NCBI RefSeq assembly: GCF_016862975.1
Contig: NZ_BONZ01000080.1
Coordinates: 1-64,000, forward strand
DNA: 64,000 bases
Direction of reading: 5' to 3'
Origin: Rugosimonospora africana
Lineage (GTDB): Bacteria; Actinomycetota; Actinomycetes; Mycobacteriales; Micromonosporaceae
A model generated the notes under the pieces. It worked only from the letters and a program-made list of their open reading frames with translations, was not told the origin of the DNA and made no database searches. The position numbers and the translations under genes are program-made. Position 1 is the stretch's first letter, and every line of letters starts with the position of its first letter. This document shows positions 62,646 through 64,000 of this stretch, piece by piece.

Positions 62646-62933
62646 GTGAGTGACAGATGGCCGCGCCTTGCGGCCGAGCTCACGGCCGCACTCCGTGAGG
62701 CCGGTGAGAGCAACCTGGTGGACCAGGTCGACGGCCTCCGAGTGCATCGGGAGTGCGGCTGCGGCGACGATTTCTGCCAGAGCTTCTACACGCAGCCGCC
62801 GCCGGCCGGGGCCTACGGCCAGGGCCACCGAAACGTCGGTCTCAACCCGTCGCGTCCGGGCATGCTCGTCCTTGACGTCGTCAGTGACGTGATCATGTTC
62901 GTCGAGGTTATCGATCGACCGTCACTTGATTGA
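62646..62933 (+). CDS. Small hypothetical protein with CGCGDDFC motif
   Basis: A 95-aa protein: a helical N-terminus (VSDRWPRLAAELTAALREAG), then a Cys-rich centre (HRECGCGDDFCQSFYTQPPP), then strands (GMLVLDVVSDVIMFVEVIDR). The three closely spaced Cys could bind metal. AAGGA nine bases before the GTG at 62646 favours this start over the ATGs at 62505 and 62622. I do not recognise the family; similar small immunity- or regulator-like genes are common in actinomycetes. The 280 bases after it hold nothing clear. Confidence 0.6.
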   Translation: MSDRWPRLAAELTAALREAGESNLVDQVDGLRVHRECGCGDDFCQSFYTQPPPAGAYGQGHRNVGLNPSRPGMLVLDVVSDVIMFVEVIDRPSLD

Positions 62934-63215
62934 GCGGAAGGACGCGTGTTGGAACCGCTCACAGGTCGGCGGACGGCAGCACCGCTGCCGCGCAGCGTCA
63001 GCGACAGCGGCGGACGTCGTTTGCCACTACACGTTGGGTGACCCGGAAGAGGTCGACGTTTACATGCCCGCAGCGGCATCGGCGCTGGTAGCTCGACGGA
63101 GGCGCGATGACTGGGAAGGAGTGTCCACGTTTCCTACCGTTATGCAGTCATCGCGAACGTCGCACCCCGCTCGGATCGCGTGCTGCATACCCCGATCCAC
63201 TGTCGTAGCGGATCC

Positions 63216-63796
63216 CTAACCGTGGCTCCGCCCGCCCAGCCAGTGCCGGATCGCCGCCGCCACCGCGTCCGCGTGCTCGGTCAACAGCGTGAAGTGATCC
63301 CCGGGCACGTCCACGGTGTCGGCGGGCAGCGGCCAGTGTGGTCGCCAGTCCAGGCCGGCCGGCAGCGCGGCCAGCTGGGCCGTCGGCTGGGTCGCGCGTA
63401 CCAGCAGAGCAGGTACCTCCATCGGCTCTGGGTGCCAGTGCTCGAACAGCCGGAGGTACGCCCCGCCCGCGAGGACGCGGGTGTCATCGGCCAGTGCCAG
63501 GTACTCCTCGGCCGGGCGGGCCGCGCCGCCCTGGATGAGCGCGAGCAGCCGCTCATCCCGCTGCGGGTGCCGTGGGTCGTGCGTCTCGATGAGCACCACG
63601 CCAGCGGGTGGCTCGCCGTCGGCGGTGAGCTGACCGGCGACCGCGTGTGCCACGCCGCCGCCGACGCAGAACCCGAGCAGGACCAGCGGCCGGCCGGCGG
63701 CGGTACGGCGGGCCGACTCGGCCAGCATGCGCACCAGCGTCCGGTGGTCGTCCGGTACGGCGGGGTCGGCGCCGAATCCGGGGTACTCGACGCAGC
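63216..63796 (-). pseudogene. Thioesterase domain of a broken type I PKS, Cys nucleophile
   Basis: The frame gives the C-terminal thioesterase of a modular [23 protein letters not shown], then [33 protein letters not shown] (acid Asp) and DTVDVPGDHFTLLTEH with the catalytic His. The nucleophile elbow is GFCVGG, so Cys stands in place of the usual Ser. It is attached upstream, out of frame, to a ketoreductase fragment, and the ACP between them is missing. An internal ATG at 63734 could give a free domain. It is the 3' end of the PKS reading out of the window. Confidence 0.82.
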
Positions 63797-64000
63797 CACG
63801 GTCCCCAGGCGAGCGACACAGCCGGCAGCCCTTGTGCGGCGCGGTGTGCGGCGAGGGCGTCGAGGAAGGCGTTGGCCGCCGCGTAATTCGCCTGACCCGC
63901 CCTGCCCAGCAGGCCGGACGCGGAGGAGTAGAGCACGAACGCGGAGAGGTCCAGTCCCCGGGTCGCCCGGTGCAGCGCCCAGGCGGCGGCCACCTTCGGC
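63797..64000 (-). pseudogene. Ketoreductase fragment of a type I PKS (continues past window end)
   Basis: The minus strand reads [20 protein letters not shown], then [20 protein letters not shown] and [25 protein letters not shown]: the second half of a PKS ketoreductase domain with its active-site Ser (YSSASG) and Tyr (QANYAAAN). Right after AWGPW the sequence jumps, in another frame, to the thioesterase, so about one ACP plus linkers was deleted. The upstream modules, if any, lie beyond position 64000. Confidence 0.85.

Noticed and set aside
1-64000. CRISPR arrays, rRNA, riboswitches, phage integration sites
   Set aside because: No regularly spaced repeats, rRNA-like blocks, conserved riboswitch cores or tRNA-attachment duplications were seen by eye; this is not a substitute for a covariance-model search.

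Overview
The window is high-GC DNA with ribosome-binding sites of the AGGAG/GGAGG type, many GTG starts and many ATGA/GTGA overlaps. With a type I PKS fragment, LuxR/DeoR/SorC regulators, twin-arginine and lipoprotein substrate-binding proteins and large secreted peptidases, this points to a soil actinomycete (Streptomyces/Micromonospora-like). The DNA is a mosaic: several functional cassettes are separated by truncated genes and transposase relics.

Layout. (1) 1-5.8 kb: an unknown protein coupled to an ankyrin-repeat protein; then a metallo-beta-lactamase-fold lactonase, a MarR regulator and an SRPBCC protein behind a perfect 10+10 bp palindrome; then an alpha/beta hydrolase. (2) 5.8-7.6 kb: gene graveyard with a frameshifted response regulator and an IS1182-type transposase relic. 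(3) 7.66-12.03 kb: a secreted protein, then a compact five-gene cassette: a 59-residue six-cysteine precursor-like peptide, a MauE-like membrane protein, a membrane-anchored CxxC thioredoxin-like protein, a peptidase-less ABC exporter and a dedicated S26 signal peptidase. The genes look like a complete route for making, oxidising, exporting and cleaving a small disulfide-rich peptide. This is the best candidate for an undescribed system here.

(4) 12.3-36.1 kb: a polysaccharide/deoxysugar utilisation island. It holds a secreted beta-helix protein, L-fuconate dehydratase, a DUF2264 protein, a 2-hydroxyacid dehydrogenase, a DeoR-LacI hybrid regulator, two sugar isomerase/epimerase-like proteins, two Gfo/Idh/MocA oxidoreductases, an SGNH hydrolase, an esterase, a ThuA protein, a GHL6-like glycosidase and an LplB/YtcP-type ABC importer. 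A recurring element around ATCCGATGTCTAG lies in front of its main transcription units. The fuconate pathway is damaged: the FAH-family hydrolase and the aldo/keto reductase are truncated. A ThuA C-terminal relic fused to a DNA-methylase relic marks the left edge, and an IS481-type relic marks the right edge. A frameshifted tnpB sits inside.

(5) 36.2-46.97 kb: a twin-arginine S8 protease with autotransporter-type repeats behind a MauE/MauD-like pair (MauE frameshifted), then a very large sedolisin-like secreted peptidase divergent from a LuxR-type regulator. (6) 47.2-54.3 kb: a SorC regulator and a unit encoding an ABC importer, glycerophosphodiester phosphodiesterase, HAD phosphatase and a secreted propeller-like protein, consistent with scavenging of glycerophosphate polymers. 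(7) 54.5-60.4 kb: secreted M14 carboxypeptidase-like and M1 aminopeptidase-like proteins in one operon. (8) 60.5-64 kb: an SDR relic, a beta-propeller-like protein, a small hypothetical gene and the broken 3' end of a type I PKS, in which KR is joined out of frame to a thioesterase with Cys in the nucleophile position.

I saw no convincing tRNA, rRNA, CRISPR array or riboswitch. Identities come from motif recognition by eye; no database search was possible.
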